This document shows positions 1 to 8,676 of a stretch of DNA of 48,611 bases, one piece after another. The stretch comes from an uncultured Clostridia bacterium. Lineage in GTDB: Bacteria; Bacillota; Clostridia; UMGS1883. A model generated the notes under the pieces. The model was not told the origin of the DNA and ran no database searches. It saw only the letters and a program-made list of their open reading frames with translations. The translations under genes were made by a program, and so were the position numbers. The DNA lies in NCBI GenBank assembly GCA_947589005.1, contig CANPZO010000020.1, positions 1 to 48,611 of the forward strand, in the 5' to 3' direction. How positions within the stretch are numbered: the first letter of the stretch is position 1; each line of letters opens with the position of its first letter.

Positions 1-160
1 TAAAGGTTTTCAGCCAAAATGGGGCCCCCGCAAAACGGCGAAGCCGATTTTGTGGGGAAAAGGAGTCACAGCGAGGTGAGCCGTGTTTCGATTTTTTAAT
101 CGAAATACGCGATACCGAGCTTGTGACGACGCCGGTCTGCGCGCCATTTTTTACAGCCCC
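1..160 (-). repeat. MITE-like intergenic repeat, copy 1 (cut by window edge)
   Basis: This stretch is closely similar to 11350-11496. Shared parts include a GGGGCCCCCGCAAAACGGCG block, a hairpin with arms TTTCGATT/AATCGAAA (about 88-107), the string GATACCGAGCTTGTGACGAC, and an end reading GCGCCATTTTTTACAGCCCC at 141-160. That end is the terminal inverted repeat seen in the other copies. It abuts the stop codon of the GH16 gene (161-163) with no gap. The left part lies outside the window. A reading frame beginning near 83 runs through it, but it only reads across repeat and antisense DNA and is not believed to be a gene. Confidence 0.8.
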
Positions 161-3100
161 TTAATAATACTGGTAGCTTCTTATCCACTGGCACTCAAGG
201 CCCTGGTCCCATACGGTGGTGCCGTCGGGCTCGCTTTCCCAAGCGCCGATGCCGGTGTTGAGTATGAGGTACATATTCTTCTGTTGGGCCACGTCGCTGG
301 TGTTGTCACGGTCAAAGTACAGGTTGCCGTTGACGTACATCTTGATGTAGTTATAGCCCCAGTCGATGGCGAAGGTGTTGTACTGGGTGCGCATATTGCC
401 CACCGAGCTGTCGCTCATCCAGCCGGCGCCCTCGCTACCGCCGTGGGTGGCGGTGTACCAGGTGGAGGTGCCGTGGCTGGACAGATACTCGAACATATCC
501 GTCTCCGGCGGCCAGCTGTCCCGGCCGTTGAGCCAGAAAGCCGTCCAGTAGCCTCTGGGACTGTTGGGTTGCTTGAAGCTGCCCTCGATATAGCTGCCCT
601 TGTTGTAGACCTTGCTGTTGACGCTTATAACGCCCGTGTAGGCGCAGTATTTCTTCCACTGGCCGCCGTTGATGGAGTCGTTGTAACCCGTCTGGCCGCT
701 GGAGTTCTTTATCCACTCGTTGCTCCCGACCTTTGTGGCCTTGAGCAGTACCCTGCCGCCGCCTACGACCACGTTCTCGTTGCGGTGAATGGCGCTGTGG
801 TTGTGGTAGTTTGAATACCAGGGATAGCCCTTGTACCACTGTCCGCTGAGGCTGCTGCCGTAGAATGAGTCGGAAACGTAGTTGTTGGCCTCGTTCCTCA
901 AATGGAAGGTGCAAGCCTTGTTGACGCCGCTGTCGCCGGACTTTGAAAGCTTGAGCAGATTGTCCCAGTTACGCAGATAAAGGCTGTGGTCATTGTACCA
1001 CTGATAGGAGTAGGCGGTGCTGCCGGCTCCGGACAGATTGGTGACCTTGTTGAAGGTCGCCCACCGGCGGAACTCGTCGGTGTCCTGATACTTCTGCACG
1101 GTAACTACCGTGCCCTCGCCGTTTGAGTAAGGTACGAGATAGCAGTTGGGCTGGCCTATTACCTGGAGCGAAACGCTGTCCGGGTCCGCCAGTCCCCGCC
1201 GCTCGATGAACCGTGTGTAGTACGGATTTTGATTGCGGGCTATGCCTATGCGGGAGTTGGGCTGTCCGGCGTGTACGAGGAAGGCGCCCTGACTGTTGCT
1301 TTCGCCGGTGCCGTACTCGTTTTCGTAGCGGACAAGGCCGTTGACGGCGGGATAGGAATTCTTTTCCACGCCGGTGTCATATACCTCGATGTTGTCGATG
1401 TATATATCGGAGCTGGTGCCCGCGCCGGTGTTGAAGATAAGGGTGTCGATGGGGGTTTTGGACCAGTCGGCACTAAAATTCCCCTCGCCGGAGGTGGGCA
1501 TATTTATCGTCGCGGAGGAGAGCTTCGAGCCGTCGGTGACGCTTACGGTGACATTGCCGATTATTGGGTTTACGGTTATGTCAAAATGCCATACCGCCTT
1601 GTAGTTCAGACGGTTGTTGCCCGTGCCCACAAGGGCCTTCCAGGTGCCCTTATTGTACTGTATGGAGGGGTAGCTGTTGAACTGCATACCCTCGGGCTGG
1701 GGACTGAAGCGGGCCTGAAGCGCCAGGGGGTGGCTTTGGTCGTCGCCGCCGGTATTGTGGCCGTGGGCCAGGGCGAAGCCGGAATATTCTCCCGCGGTCG
1801 GGGCGTACATATCGAAGGATATTTTCGAAACATTGACCGTTGAGAGACTGCCGATGTCCACATAGGCGAACACGCCGCCGAGCCCCTTGGTTCTGTCGCC
1901 CTCGCGGGCAACGTAATCCTTCAGGTACAGCGCCCGGCCGTCGGTCTTGGACTGGGTCGCCACCGAAACGTCCAGCATACTGCCGTAGGCCGGAGTATAG
2001 CTTTGACCGCTCTCCCGTATGAGAGCCGAGGTGGTATCGGCTACGGCTTTGTCCCTTATTTTGGCGCCGTTAGCGGCCTCGTTATAGTTTTGAGAGAATG
2101 TCAGGTTCCCGTCGGAGCCGGCGTTTTCCGCCGTGGGGGTAATGGAGAAGTCGTCGATGTACATCTCGCACTTGCCGCCCGCGCCGGTATTGAACATAAT
2201 GTAGTTCACGGAGCTGTTGGTCCAAGTCTGACTCATGGTGCGCTCGCTGTTGTAAAGATTGTAGCGCACATAGGCCGACTCGGTCCTCGTCCCGTCGGAT
2301 ACGGTGACCACGACGGAATTTTCGGCGCTGTCCACGTCAAGCGACACATCCCATACCGCGCCGGCCTTAAAGGCCGTGCCGGTGCCGAGGAGCCCCGCCT
2401 GGTCGCCCTCGTTATACACTATGGTGCGCATGATGTTGAAGGACATTTTGTTTTTGCCCGAGGGAGCCAGTCTCAGCTGGAGGGCCGCCGGATTGCCGGT
2501 GTCGGCCCCGCCCTTTATGCGGCCGGAGCTGAGGGTCACGCCGGACCACTGAGCGTTGTAGTCGCCGCCGTCTATGGTGTTGGGCACATACCACTTAAAG
2601 CGTATGGTGTAACGCTCCGAGGGTATGGCCAGCTTGCTGTACGCGCCTACCGAGCCCGCGCCGTCTTTGCCTTCGCGGTCAACGTTGTCGTACAGGTGGA
2701 GAGCGGTGTTGCCGGGAGCGAAGCCCGCGCCCTCGGGGGTCTTGGCAATGTCCGCATACAGGGAGCCGCCGGTGGCGGGGGTATAATCGGTATAGGTCAT
2801 CTCGTTCAGGGCGTCCGCGCCCCAGTTGCCGGCCTTGGCGTTTAGCTCCGGGGTGAGCCTTATGCCGTCGAGACCCTCGAAGTCGTTCGTCTCCGAGGCT
2901 ATGCCGCCGCTGTCGCTGAGGCCGCCGTAGGCTTCGAAAGCGGTAACGCTGAACCAGTCGCCGTTGGTCTCCTTAAGTCCCTCGTCCGTTATGGTGTTGG
3001 CCTTCCAGCCGTAACCGTTTATGCGGACATAACGGGCCGGCACGCTGTCGGCGAGGGTGAAATATTCCACGCCGTTGGTCTTGCCGGAGGAATACCGGGG

Positions 3101-6100
3101 CTGTATGACGGTGGTGAAATCCTTGCCGTCGTCGGAAAGGTCCACGGAAAACCTGGCCCTGCGGGTCTTGCCCTGATAGAAGCCGAGACCCACCGTGTGT
3201 ATGTCGTAAATGTCGCCCAAATCCACCACGGCGCTTACGGGAATCGAGGTCTCGGGGTCGAAATCGCCGCCGCCCGTCAAAGCCTGGGCCGACCAGCGCG
3301 TGCCCGAGTCGCGGGTGAGCATATTCACCGCCTCGTTGCCGTCCTGCTGGGACGTGGCCGTAACGCTGCGCTCGATGGCGGGCACAAGTATCCCGTCGCC
3401 GGTGTCCGGCTTAGAGCTTACGCCGGTGGGATTGCGTGAATCTATTTTTGTCGTGACCGGCATAAGACCGGCGATGTCGTTCCATACAAGGAGAGCGTTG
3501 TAACCGTTTTCGGCGACGGGCTCGGAAATGGTGACCGCCGTGGCCCTGTCGCTGCCGGACTTTATGTCCATATTGCTGCGCTCCACGGAGAGCAGCCTCC
3601 CGTCGGGGCCGAACCTGGCCACGATTATGGCCGCGCCCCGATCATCGCTGGTGCCGTTGTAGGCGGTGACGGTGGAGCGGGTGTAGGCGGCGCCGTCAGC
3701 GTCGAGGACGTTTTCAACCTCGGCGTCAATAGTAAAGGCGGGCGAGGCGGCGCACAGCAGGTACACGTTCATGCCGTCGCGGTCTACGGCCACGCTGCCG
3801 GTAAGGGAGTCGAGGTCGCCCTTTTTGTCGATGCCGTTTACTATATAAGCCCCGTCCAGCACCGTGAAATACTCCTCGGGCAGGGAGAATACCTCGCCGA
3901 AGGCGATGTTCACGTCCTGGGAATAAATCTCCTCGCCGTCCGCCGAATAGTGAACCGTCATTTCTCCGCCGCGGCCCAAAATTTCCCGCAGCTCATAGTT
4001 GACGGTATGGTTTACGCTGTCGGGAAGAAGGAGGGTAAGGCTGTTGGCGCTTTCGGGAGCGGTGAAGAATACCTCAGCCCGTTCGCCCTCGCCGAAGGAG
4101 GAAAGGAAGCTCATGTAATCGCTTTCGCTCATGTCGCAGGCGGGGACGGTCCCGTCGCCGTCCTTTATCACAAGGCTGCCGAGGCTGTCAGGCAGGCTTT
4201 CGGTGTTTATAAGGTCAAAGCTCAGCTTGTAGGACGCCCCGGAACGGAGGCCGAAGCTGTTTTCGCTCTGATACGACGGCTCACCGTAATACGCCTGCTT
4301 CACCTGTATCGTGACCTTGGCGGGCACGTCGCTGTCCTCCACGTCGCCGGTGAAGGAAAAGCTCCCTTTTTTGGAATAGTCGGTGAAATTTACCTGATCC
4401 CAGCCCCAGCTGACGCTGCGGACGAGCTTGGTGCCGTTGTCCAGCACGGCCGTCACCGAGGCGGGGAGCTCGGGCTTGACGCCCTGCCAAGTCTCGGCGG
4501 TCACGGGCTCCACTTGAGTGATGTCGCGCCGTGTGTAGCGGGCGTAAATCACGTTGCCCTCGTCATTAAGAGACGAAAGGTGAAGATTTTTGTCCAATTC
4601 GTCCGCTTTCGGCGGGTCGGGCTTTGTGGTGAAGTCGTAATAGTATATGCCGTTGGGGTCGGCGTCGGGATAGTATATCGGATTTGGCACCGTGCCCTTA
4701 TAGTCGTAGGGATTGCCCAGCTTGCCTATCAGGTCCAGAGGCTCGGCGATGTCGGTTTCCTCACCGTTTATCTCCGCCACATACCGCAGAGTGACGGGGG
4801 CGTTTTCAATATAGCCGTGGGTGCGGAGAGTCGGCCCGTGTCCGGCCTCGCCCTCCTTCGACGCGATGTATGCGGCGCAAAGGTCGGATTCCACAAAGAA
4901 GGAGTAGCTTTTACTGTCACGGTGAGCCCTTACGTAAGATGTAACGTCCAGCTCCAGCCAGTCGTTCTTCTCGCCGCTGTCCACGGTCATCGATGAGATA
5001 TACTCGCCGTTTGCGACGATATTTTCAGCGTTGTTCCAGGTCAGGCCGTCCTCTGTCCAGGTGTCGTATTTTTCGGGAATGGCGTAGATTTTATAGGTCA
5101 CTCTCGCGTTGTTGTCTATTCTGTTGAACCACAGTCTTACCTTTGAGGTGACGATGGGGTCGGGCTCGGTCTCGTCCTTGGGCGCCGGGTCAAAGCCGCC
5201 GCCGTCAAATCTCAGAAAGGTTCTGCGCACCGTCAAACCGCTGGCCCCGGGATTGGAGTCGGATTGGCCGGTTATGCGCAGCTCCTCGGTATTGTGCGTT
5301 TTAATGGGCTCGTCGGCCTGGGTGTAGGCGTCGGCGGTTGCCGCGCGGTCGTCGGTGGTGACCTCGTCCTCAACAAGGACGGTTATCTGCACCGAGCTGC
5401 CGCTGGACACTATCGTGCCGCCGACGGCAAAGGAACCTGCCTCCGCATAGCTCCCGGCGTCGATATCATTCCAAACCACGGACAAGGGGTGAGTAAAATC
5501 GTCCTCCTCGCCCTCCTCGCCGCCGTCAACGGTGGCGGTCAGTGTGTCCGGCAGGGAAGGATAACTGCCCACGGTGGTGGTGACCGTAGGGGCGGCGATG
5601 CCCTTTATCTCAAGCACTGTGACGGCGGCCGTCACCGCGTCGGCCTCTATACCCTGAAGTGTGCCCATCACCGTTATTTGACCGGGAGAGGCCAGCTTTT
5701 CGGCGGGAACCTCGGCCCAGGCCACGGGATAGCTCTCGTCGCTGCCGCCCTCAAAGTAGACCGTCATATGGTCGGGCAGGGACGGCTGCTCGTACTGTAT
5801 GGTTTCAATTTCTATCGCCTCGTAGCCGCTTATGACCTTGTCCTCATAAACGAGATATACGTCATTGGCTCCCTCTTTCACCGAGTAGGGGAAAGAATTC
5901 CTGTCGGCGGTCGCCTCCGATGAATAGTACAGACCGTCGATGGAGGAGGGGATATTTTCGGGAGTGTAGGCCATGCCCACGGGCGCGTCGAAGCTCAGCG
6001 CCGGGCGGAGCTGACCGCCGGCGCTGTCCACGTAGTGGAGGTTGACCGATGCCCGGTCACGGAAGATGCAGCTTACGACTGGGCGGCTGGCCTCGATATC

Positions 6101-7267
6101 GGCCTCGCTTGTGTGGAATTTGACAATGGCGGTGTCGGCGGTGAGCGCGAAGACATAAACGCCGTCGTCATTGGGATGGTGGTTTACATAATCAGCTATA
6201 TCGAGGGTGAAATAATTCAAAATGGAGGACTCGCTGTCGGGCACTGATACCGCCGCCGCCGCTTCGACCTTTATTTCGGGCGAGTTGGCGAAGGTCAGTC
6301 CGGCAAGGTCCAGACCCGCGTCCATGGGGAAGGCGCTCACCGTCAGGTCGGCGTTGTCGGTGCTGTCGGCGCGGAGGACGATGAGGGCCCTGTCGTACCA
6401 GGCTCCGGCCCTGGGGAGCCTCACCTTTATATAGCCGTTCCGAAGGTAGAGGGCGCCGTTGTCCCCGGCGGTTTCCTTGTCCGCGGAGACGGTCATGAGC
6501 TTGCCGCCCTCGAGGGCGGTCCCACGATTTTCGTTGGAATTTTCGGTATATGTGTCGGCAAGTACCTCTCCCGCGGCGGACTCGGAGCCCATCAGCTCCG
6601 TGCTCTGCCTGATGTCCAGCACGGGCCGGTAGGCGGGGGTGGAATTTTCCTTTGAATAGAAATTGAAGCCCGCGCCCGAAGCCTTGAGCCGGAAGTCGTA
6701 GGTGTCCTTGTCAGGATGGGAGCGTATGTAGTCGGTCAAATCTATCTCCACCGCCGTGCCGGGCGAGCAGTTGGCCGTGGTGACGGAGTTGGATACGCCC
6801 GCCAGCACGCCGGCCTCCGGCGCGTTGCTCCAGCTGTGGCTGTCCTCGTCCCAGCCGCCGCTCGTCTCATAGGCGGCAATATTCACGGAAACGCACTGAT
6901 TGTCGGCGGTTCCCATATTTTTCGCCTCGGCTATGGTAAGCCGCAGCACCGCCGACGAAACGGCCTTTGCCTGAATATCTCCGCCGCCAAAGCTCAACAG
7001 CACGTCTCGGGCGTACATGAGCTCGCCCCGGTTGGAGCCGCCCGCATATCCGGTATCCACGGTAAGGGGACTGCCGGAGTGGTAGCCTATCTCAAGCAGG
7101 GTCTCGTTTGAGTTCGGACTGTCGGTCATGGCGGCGTAGCCGTCCTTTATGGGCAGCAGCGTCAGGTCCTCCGCCGCCAGCGCCGTCGGCGCGGCGGGGC
7201 TGAACACGATGAGCGAGGCCAGAAGGGTGACCGTCAGTATGAGGGCCAAAATTTTTTTCATTCTCAT
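161..7267 (-). CDS. Giant secreted multidomain protein with C-terminal GH16 glycoside hydrolase domain
   Basis: 2368 residues. Residues 1-32 form a signal peptide (MRMKK, hydrophobic core, ending near ALAA). Three DNRLRE/CBM96-like beta-sandwich regions follow (about 34-215, 235-400, 645-830), with Ig-like Big_4-type segments between them (about 480-640 and 920-1000). Next come an F5/8 type C-like (CBM32-type) domain (about 1290-1450) and two LamG-like jelly rolls ending IYIDDF and IYIDNI (about 1460-1900). A segment at about 1980-2110 may be AbfB/CBM42-like. The GH16 domain is at the extreme C-terminus (about 2110-2368) with the catalytic signature ETDMFE at E2255-D2257-E2260, so it probably cleaves a beta-glucan, agar-like or galactan substrate outside the cell. 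No sortase motif or SLH domain is visible, so retention would depend on the binding modules. AGGAG lies 7 nt before the ATG. It follows the flavodiiron gene by 21 nt on the same strand. GH16 is well supported; the middle domain names are by eye. Confidence 0.88.
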   Translation of the reverse strand: MRMKKILALILTVTLLASLIVFSPAAPTALAAEDLTLLPIKDGYAAMTDSPNSNETLLEIGYHSGSPLTVDTGYAGGSNRGELMYARDVLLSFGGGDIQAKAVSSAVLRLTIAEAKNMGTADNQCVSVNIAAYETSGGWDEDSHSWSNAPEAGVLAGVSNSVTTANCSPGTAVEIDLTDYIRSHPDKDTYDFRLKASGAGFNFYSKENSTPAYRPVLDIRQSTELMGSESAAGEVLADTYTENSNENRGTALEGGKLMTVSADKETAGDNGALYLRNGYIKVRLPRAGAWYDRALIVLRADSTDNADLTVSAFPMDAGLDLAGLTFANSPEIKVEAAAAVSVPDSESSILNYFTLDIADYVNHHPNDDGVYVFALTADTAIVKFHTSEADIEASRPVVSCIFRDRASVNLHYVDSAGGQLRPALSFDAPVGMAYTPENIPSSIDGLYYSSEATADRNSFPYSVKEGANDVYLVYEDKVISGYEAIEIETIQYEQPSLPDHMTVYFEGGSDESYPVAWAEVPAEKLASPGQITVMGTLQGIEADAVTAAVTVLEIKGIAAPTVTTTVGSYPSLPDTLTATVDGGEEGEEDDFTHPLSVVWNDIDAGSYAEAGSFAVGGTIVSSGSSVQITVLVEDEVTTDDRAATADAYTQADEPIKTHNTEELRITGQSDSNPGASGLTVRRTFLRFDGGGFDPAPKDETEPDPIVTSKVRLWFNRIDNNARVTYKIYAIPEKYDTWTEDGLTWNNAENIVANGEYISSMTVDSGEKNDWLELDVTSYVRAHRDSKSYSFFVESDLCAAYIASKEGEAGHGPTLRTHGYIENAPVTLRYVAEINGEETDIAEPLDLIGKLGNPYDYKGTVPNPIYYPDADPNGIYYYDFTTKPDPPKADELDKNLHLSSLNDEGNVIYARYTRRDITQVEPVTAETWQGVKPELPASVTAVLDNGTKLVRSVSWGWDQVNFTDYSKKGSFSFTGDVEDSDVPAKVTIQVKQAYYGEPSYQSENSFGLRSGASYKLSFDLINTESLPDSLGSLVIKDGDGTVPACDMSESDYMSFLSSFGEGERAEVFFTAPESANSLTLLLPDSVNHTVNYELREILGRGGEMTVHYSADGEEIYSQDVNIAFGEVFSLPEEYFTVLDGAYIVNGIDKKGDLDSLTGSVAVDRDGMNVYLLCAASPAFTIDAEVENVLDADGAAYTRSTVTAYNGTSDDRGAAIIVARFGPDGRLLSVERSNMDIKSGSDRATAVTISEPVAENGYNALLVWNDIAGLMPVTTKIDSRNPTGVSSKPDTGDGILVPAIERSVTATSQQDGNEAVNMLTRDSGTRWSAQALTGGGDFDPETSIPVSAVVDLGDIYDIHTVGLGFYQGKTRRARFSVDLSDDGKDFTTVIQPRYSSGKTNGVEYFTLADSVPARYVRINGYGWKANTITDEGLKETNGDWFSVTAFEAYGGLSDSGGIASETNDFEGLDGIRLTPELNAKAGNWGADALNEMTYTDYTPATGGSLYADIAKTPEGAGFAPGNTALHLYDNVDREGKDGAGSVGAYSKLAIPSERYTIRFKWYVPNTIDGGDYNAQWSGVTLSSGRIKGGADTGNPAALQLRLAPSGKNKMSFNIMRTIVYNEGDQAGLLGTGTAFKAGAVWDVSLDVDSAENSVVVTVSDGTRTESAYVRYNLYNSERTMSQTWTNSSVNYIMFNTGAGGKCEMYIDDFSITPTAENAGSDGNLTFSQNYNEAANGAKIRDKAVADTTSALIRESGQSYTPAYGSMLDVSVATQSKTDGRALYLKDYVAREGDRTKGLGGVFAYVDIGSLSTVNVSKISFDMYAPTAGEYSGFALAHGHNTGGDDQSHPLALQARFSPQPEGMQFNSYPSIQYNKGTWKALVGTGNNRLNYKAVWHFDITVNPIIGNVTVSVTDGSKLSSATINMPTSGEGNFSADWSKTPIDTLIFNTGAGTSSDIYIDNIEVYDTGVEKNSYPAVNGLVRYENEYGTGESNSQGAFLVHAGQPNSRIGIARNQNPYYTRFIERRGLADPDSVSLQVIGQPNCYLVPYSNGEGTVVTVQKYQDTDEFRRWATFNKVTNLSGAGSTAYSYQWYNDHSLYLRNWDNLLKLSKSGDSGVNKACTFHLRNEANNYVSDSFYGSSLSGQWYKGYPWYSNYHNHSAIHRNENVVVGGGRVLLKATKVGSNEWIKNSSGQTGYNDSINGGQWKKYCAYTGVISVNSKVYNKGSYIEGSFKQPNSPRGYWTAFWLNGRDSWPPETDMFEYLSSHGTSTWYTATHGGSEGAGWMSDSSVGNMRTQYNTFAIDWGYNYIKMYVNGNLYFDRDNTSDVAQQKNMYLILNTGIGAWESEPDGTTVWDQGLECQWIRSYQYY

Positions 7268-7288
7268 ATGGTTTCTCCTTATATTTTT

Positions 7289-8437
7289 CTATTTGAGCGC
7301 CTCCGCCAGAGCTTCAAGCTGGGCGGCGTTTTCCTCCGTCATGGCGGAGCGGATGGTCACCTCGCCGGCAAAGGTCAGGTTTTTGCAGGGCTCCAGCAGC
7401 TTTTTCATGGCCTTGGCCGCCGTGGGCGCCCAGGTGCCGTTTTCTATCAGGGCGAGGGTCCTGTCGCGGAAATTACGCTCGGCGAGGTGCTGGATAAACT
7501 CCCGCATAAAGGGGAAAGCCTCGGAGTTGTAGGTGGTTGTGGCCAGAACCAGCTTGCCGTAACGGAAAGCGTCCTCCACGGCCTCAGCCATGTCGCAGCG
7601 GGCAAGGTCGTTGACCGCCACCTTGGGACAGCCCTTTTCCCTGAGCTTTTCCGCCAGCAGCTCCGCCGCCGCCTTCGTGTGGCCGTAAACCGAGGTGTAG
7701 GCCACGCAAACGCCCTCGGACTCCACGCCGTAGCTTGACCATGTGTTATACAGGTTTACATAATATTCAAGATTTTCGCTGAGGATGGGGCCGTGAAGGG
7801 GACAGATTGTCCCGATATCCAGCGCGGCGGCCTTTTTAAGCAGGCTCTGCACCTGGGCGCCGTACTTGCCGACAATGCCGAAGTAGTAGCGTCTGGCCTC
7901 GCAGGCCCAGTCCTCGTCCGTGTCCAGGGCGCCGAACTTGCCGAAAGCGTCGGCGGTGAACATGACCTTGTCCTTGGGGTCGTAGGTCATGACCACCTCG
8001 GGCCAATGTATCATGGGCGCCGCGACGAAGGTCAGCTCTCTGCCGCCGAGACTGAGCTTGTCTCCGTCCCCCACGGGGAGCCGCCGCTCGGCATAGTCCG
8101 TGCCGAAGAACTGGTGCATCATGGGGAAGGACTTTAGTCCGGACACGACGACGGCCTCCGGGTACTTGTCCATAAAGGCGGTTATGCTGCCGGAGTGGTC
8201 GGGCTCCATGTGCTGAACTATGAGATAATCGGGGCTGCGTCCGTCGAGAGCGGACTCAAGATTGTCCAGCCATTCTTTGGTGAAGCGGCTGTCGACGCTG
8301 TCCATGACCGCCGTTTTTTCGTCGGTAATAAGGTAGGAGTTGTAGGCCATGCCGTTCTCCACCTGATACATACCCTCGAAAAGGTCTATGTCGCGGTCGT
8401 TGACCCCGATGTATTTTATGCTGTCTGTAACTTTCAC
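7289..8437 (-). CDS. fprA: Flavodiiron protein (A-type flavoprotein, O2/NO reductase)
   Basis: 382 residues from a GTG start at 8437. An upstream in-frame TTG (8452) is rejected because the GGAGG ribosome binding site (8446-8450) lies just after it and 8 nt before the GTG. The N-terminal metallo-beta-lactamase-like domain has the di-iron ligands H76-x-E78-x-D80-H81, H144 (PMIHW), D163 (FTADAF) and H215 (CPLHGP). The C-terminal flavodoxin domain starts near VCVAYTSVYGHT, the FMN phosphate loop. Proteins of this family reduce O2 to water or NO to N2O in the cytoplasm of anaerobes, taking electrons from rubredoxin or NADH-linked partners. No rubredoxin domain is fused here. Its promoter and a flanking palindrome are listed separately. 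The next gene downstream is the GH16 giant, an unusual partner. Confidence 0.95.
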   Translation of the reverse strand: MKVTDSIKYIGVNDRDIDLFEGMYQVENGMAYNSYLITDEKTAVMDSVDSRFTKEWLDNLESALDGRSPDYLIVQHMEPDHSGSITAFMDKYPEAVVVSGLKSFPMMHQFFGTDYAERRLPVGDGDKLSLGGRELTFVAAPMIHWPEVVMTYDPKDKVMFTADAFGKFGALDTDEDWACEARRYYFGIVGKYGAQVQSLLKKAAALDIGTICPLHGPILSENLEYYVNLYNTWSSYGVESEGVCVAYTSVYGHTKAAAELLAEKLREKGCPKVAVNDLARCDMAEAVEDAFRYGKLVLATTTYNSEAFPFMREFIQHLAERNFRDRTLALIENGTWAPTAAKAMKKLLEPCKNLTFAGEVTIRSAMTEENAAQLEALAEALK

Positions 8438-8479
8438 CGATAAAACCTCCAAAAAATAAATTTACATTAATACTATTTT

Positions 8480-8508
8480 ATTTTATCACAAAAAGAGCCG
8501 TTATGCAA
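8480..8508 (-). promoter_or_regulatory. Sigma-A-type promoter for the flavodiiron gene
   Basis: On the minus strand, TTGCAT (8508-8503), a 17-bp spacer and TAAAAT (8485-8480) lie about 45 nt upstream of the GTG start. Hexamers and spacing fit the housekeeping consensus, and this is the only good match in the gap. Confidence 0.7.
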
Positions 8509-8509
8509 G

Positions 8510-8529
8510 CCTTGTTTTTGAAAACAAGG
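8510..8529. promoter_or_regulatory. Perfect palindrome beside the flavodiiron -35 box
   Basis: CCTTGTTTT and AAAACAAGG form a perfect 9-bp inverted repeat around a 2-nt centre. It begins 1 nt upstream of the -35 box of the flavodiiron promoter. The position suits an activator or repressor operator, possibly redox- or NO-responsive. It could also be a hairpin in a rightward transcript. No regulator is identified. Confidence 0.45.
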
Positions 8530-8676
8530 TTAAAATATTGTGAACAAAAGGAGGAAAAAGCATTTTTTTGGAGAAAATACACCATAAAGGGGACAAAAAA
8601 TTTTTTTATCCAAATACGGAACTTTTTTGGAATTTGTCTCGTCTAATAAGTAAATACATAACAAGGAGGAATTTCC

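Noticed and set aside
83-814. A 243-codon plus-strand frame at the window start
   Set aside because: It begins in repeat copy 1 and continues antisense through the GH16 catalytic domain.
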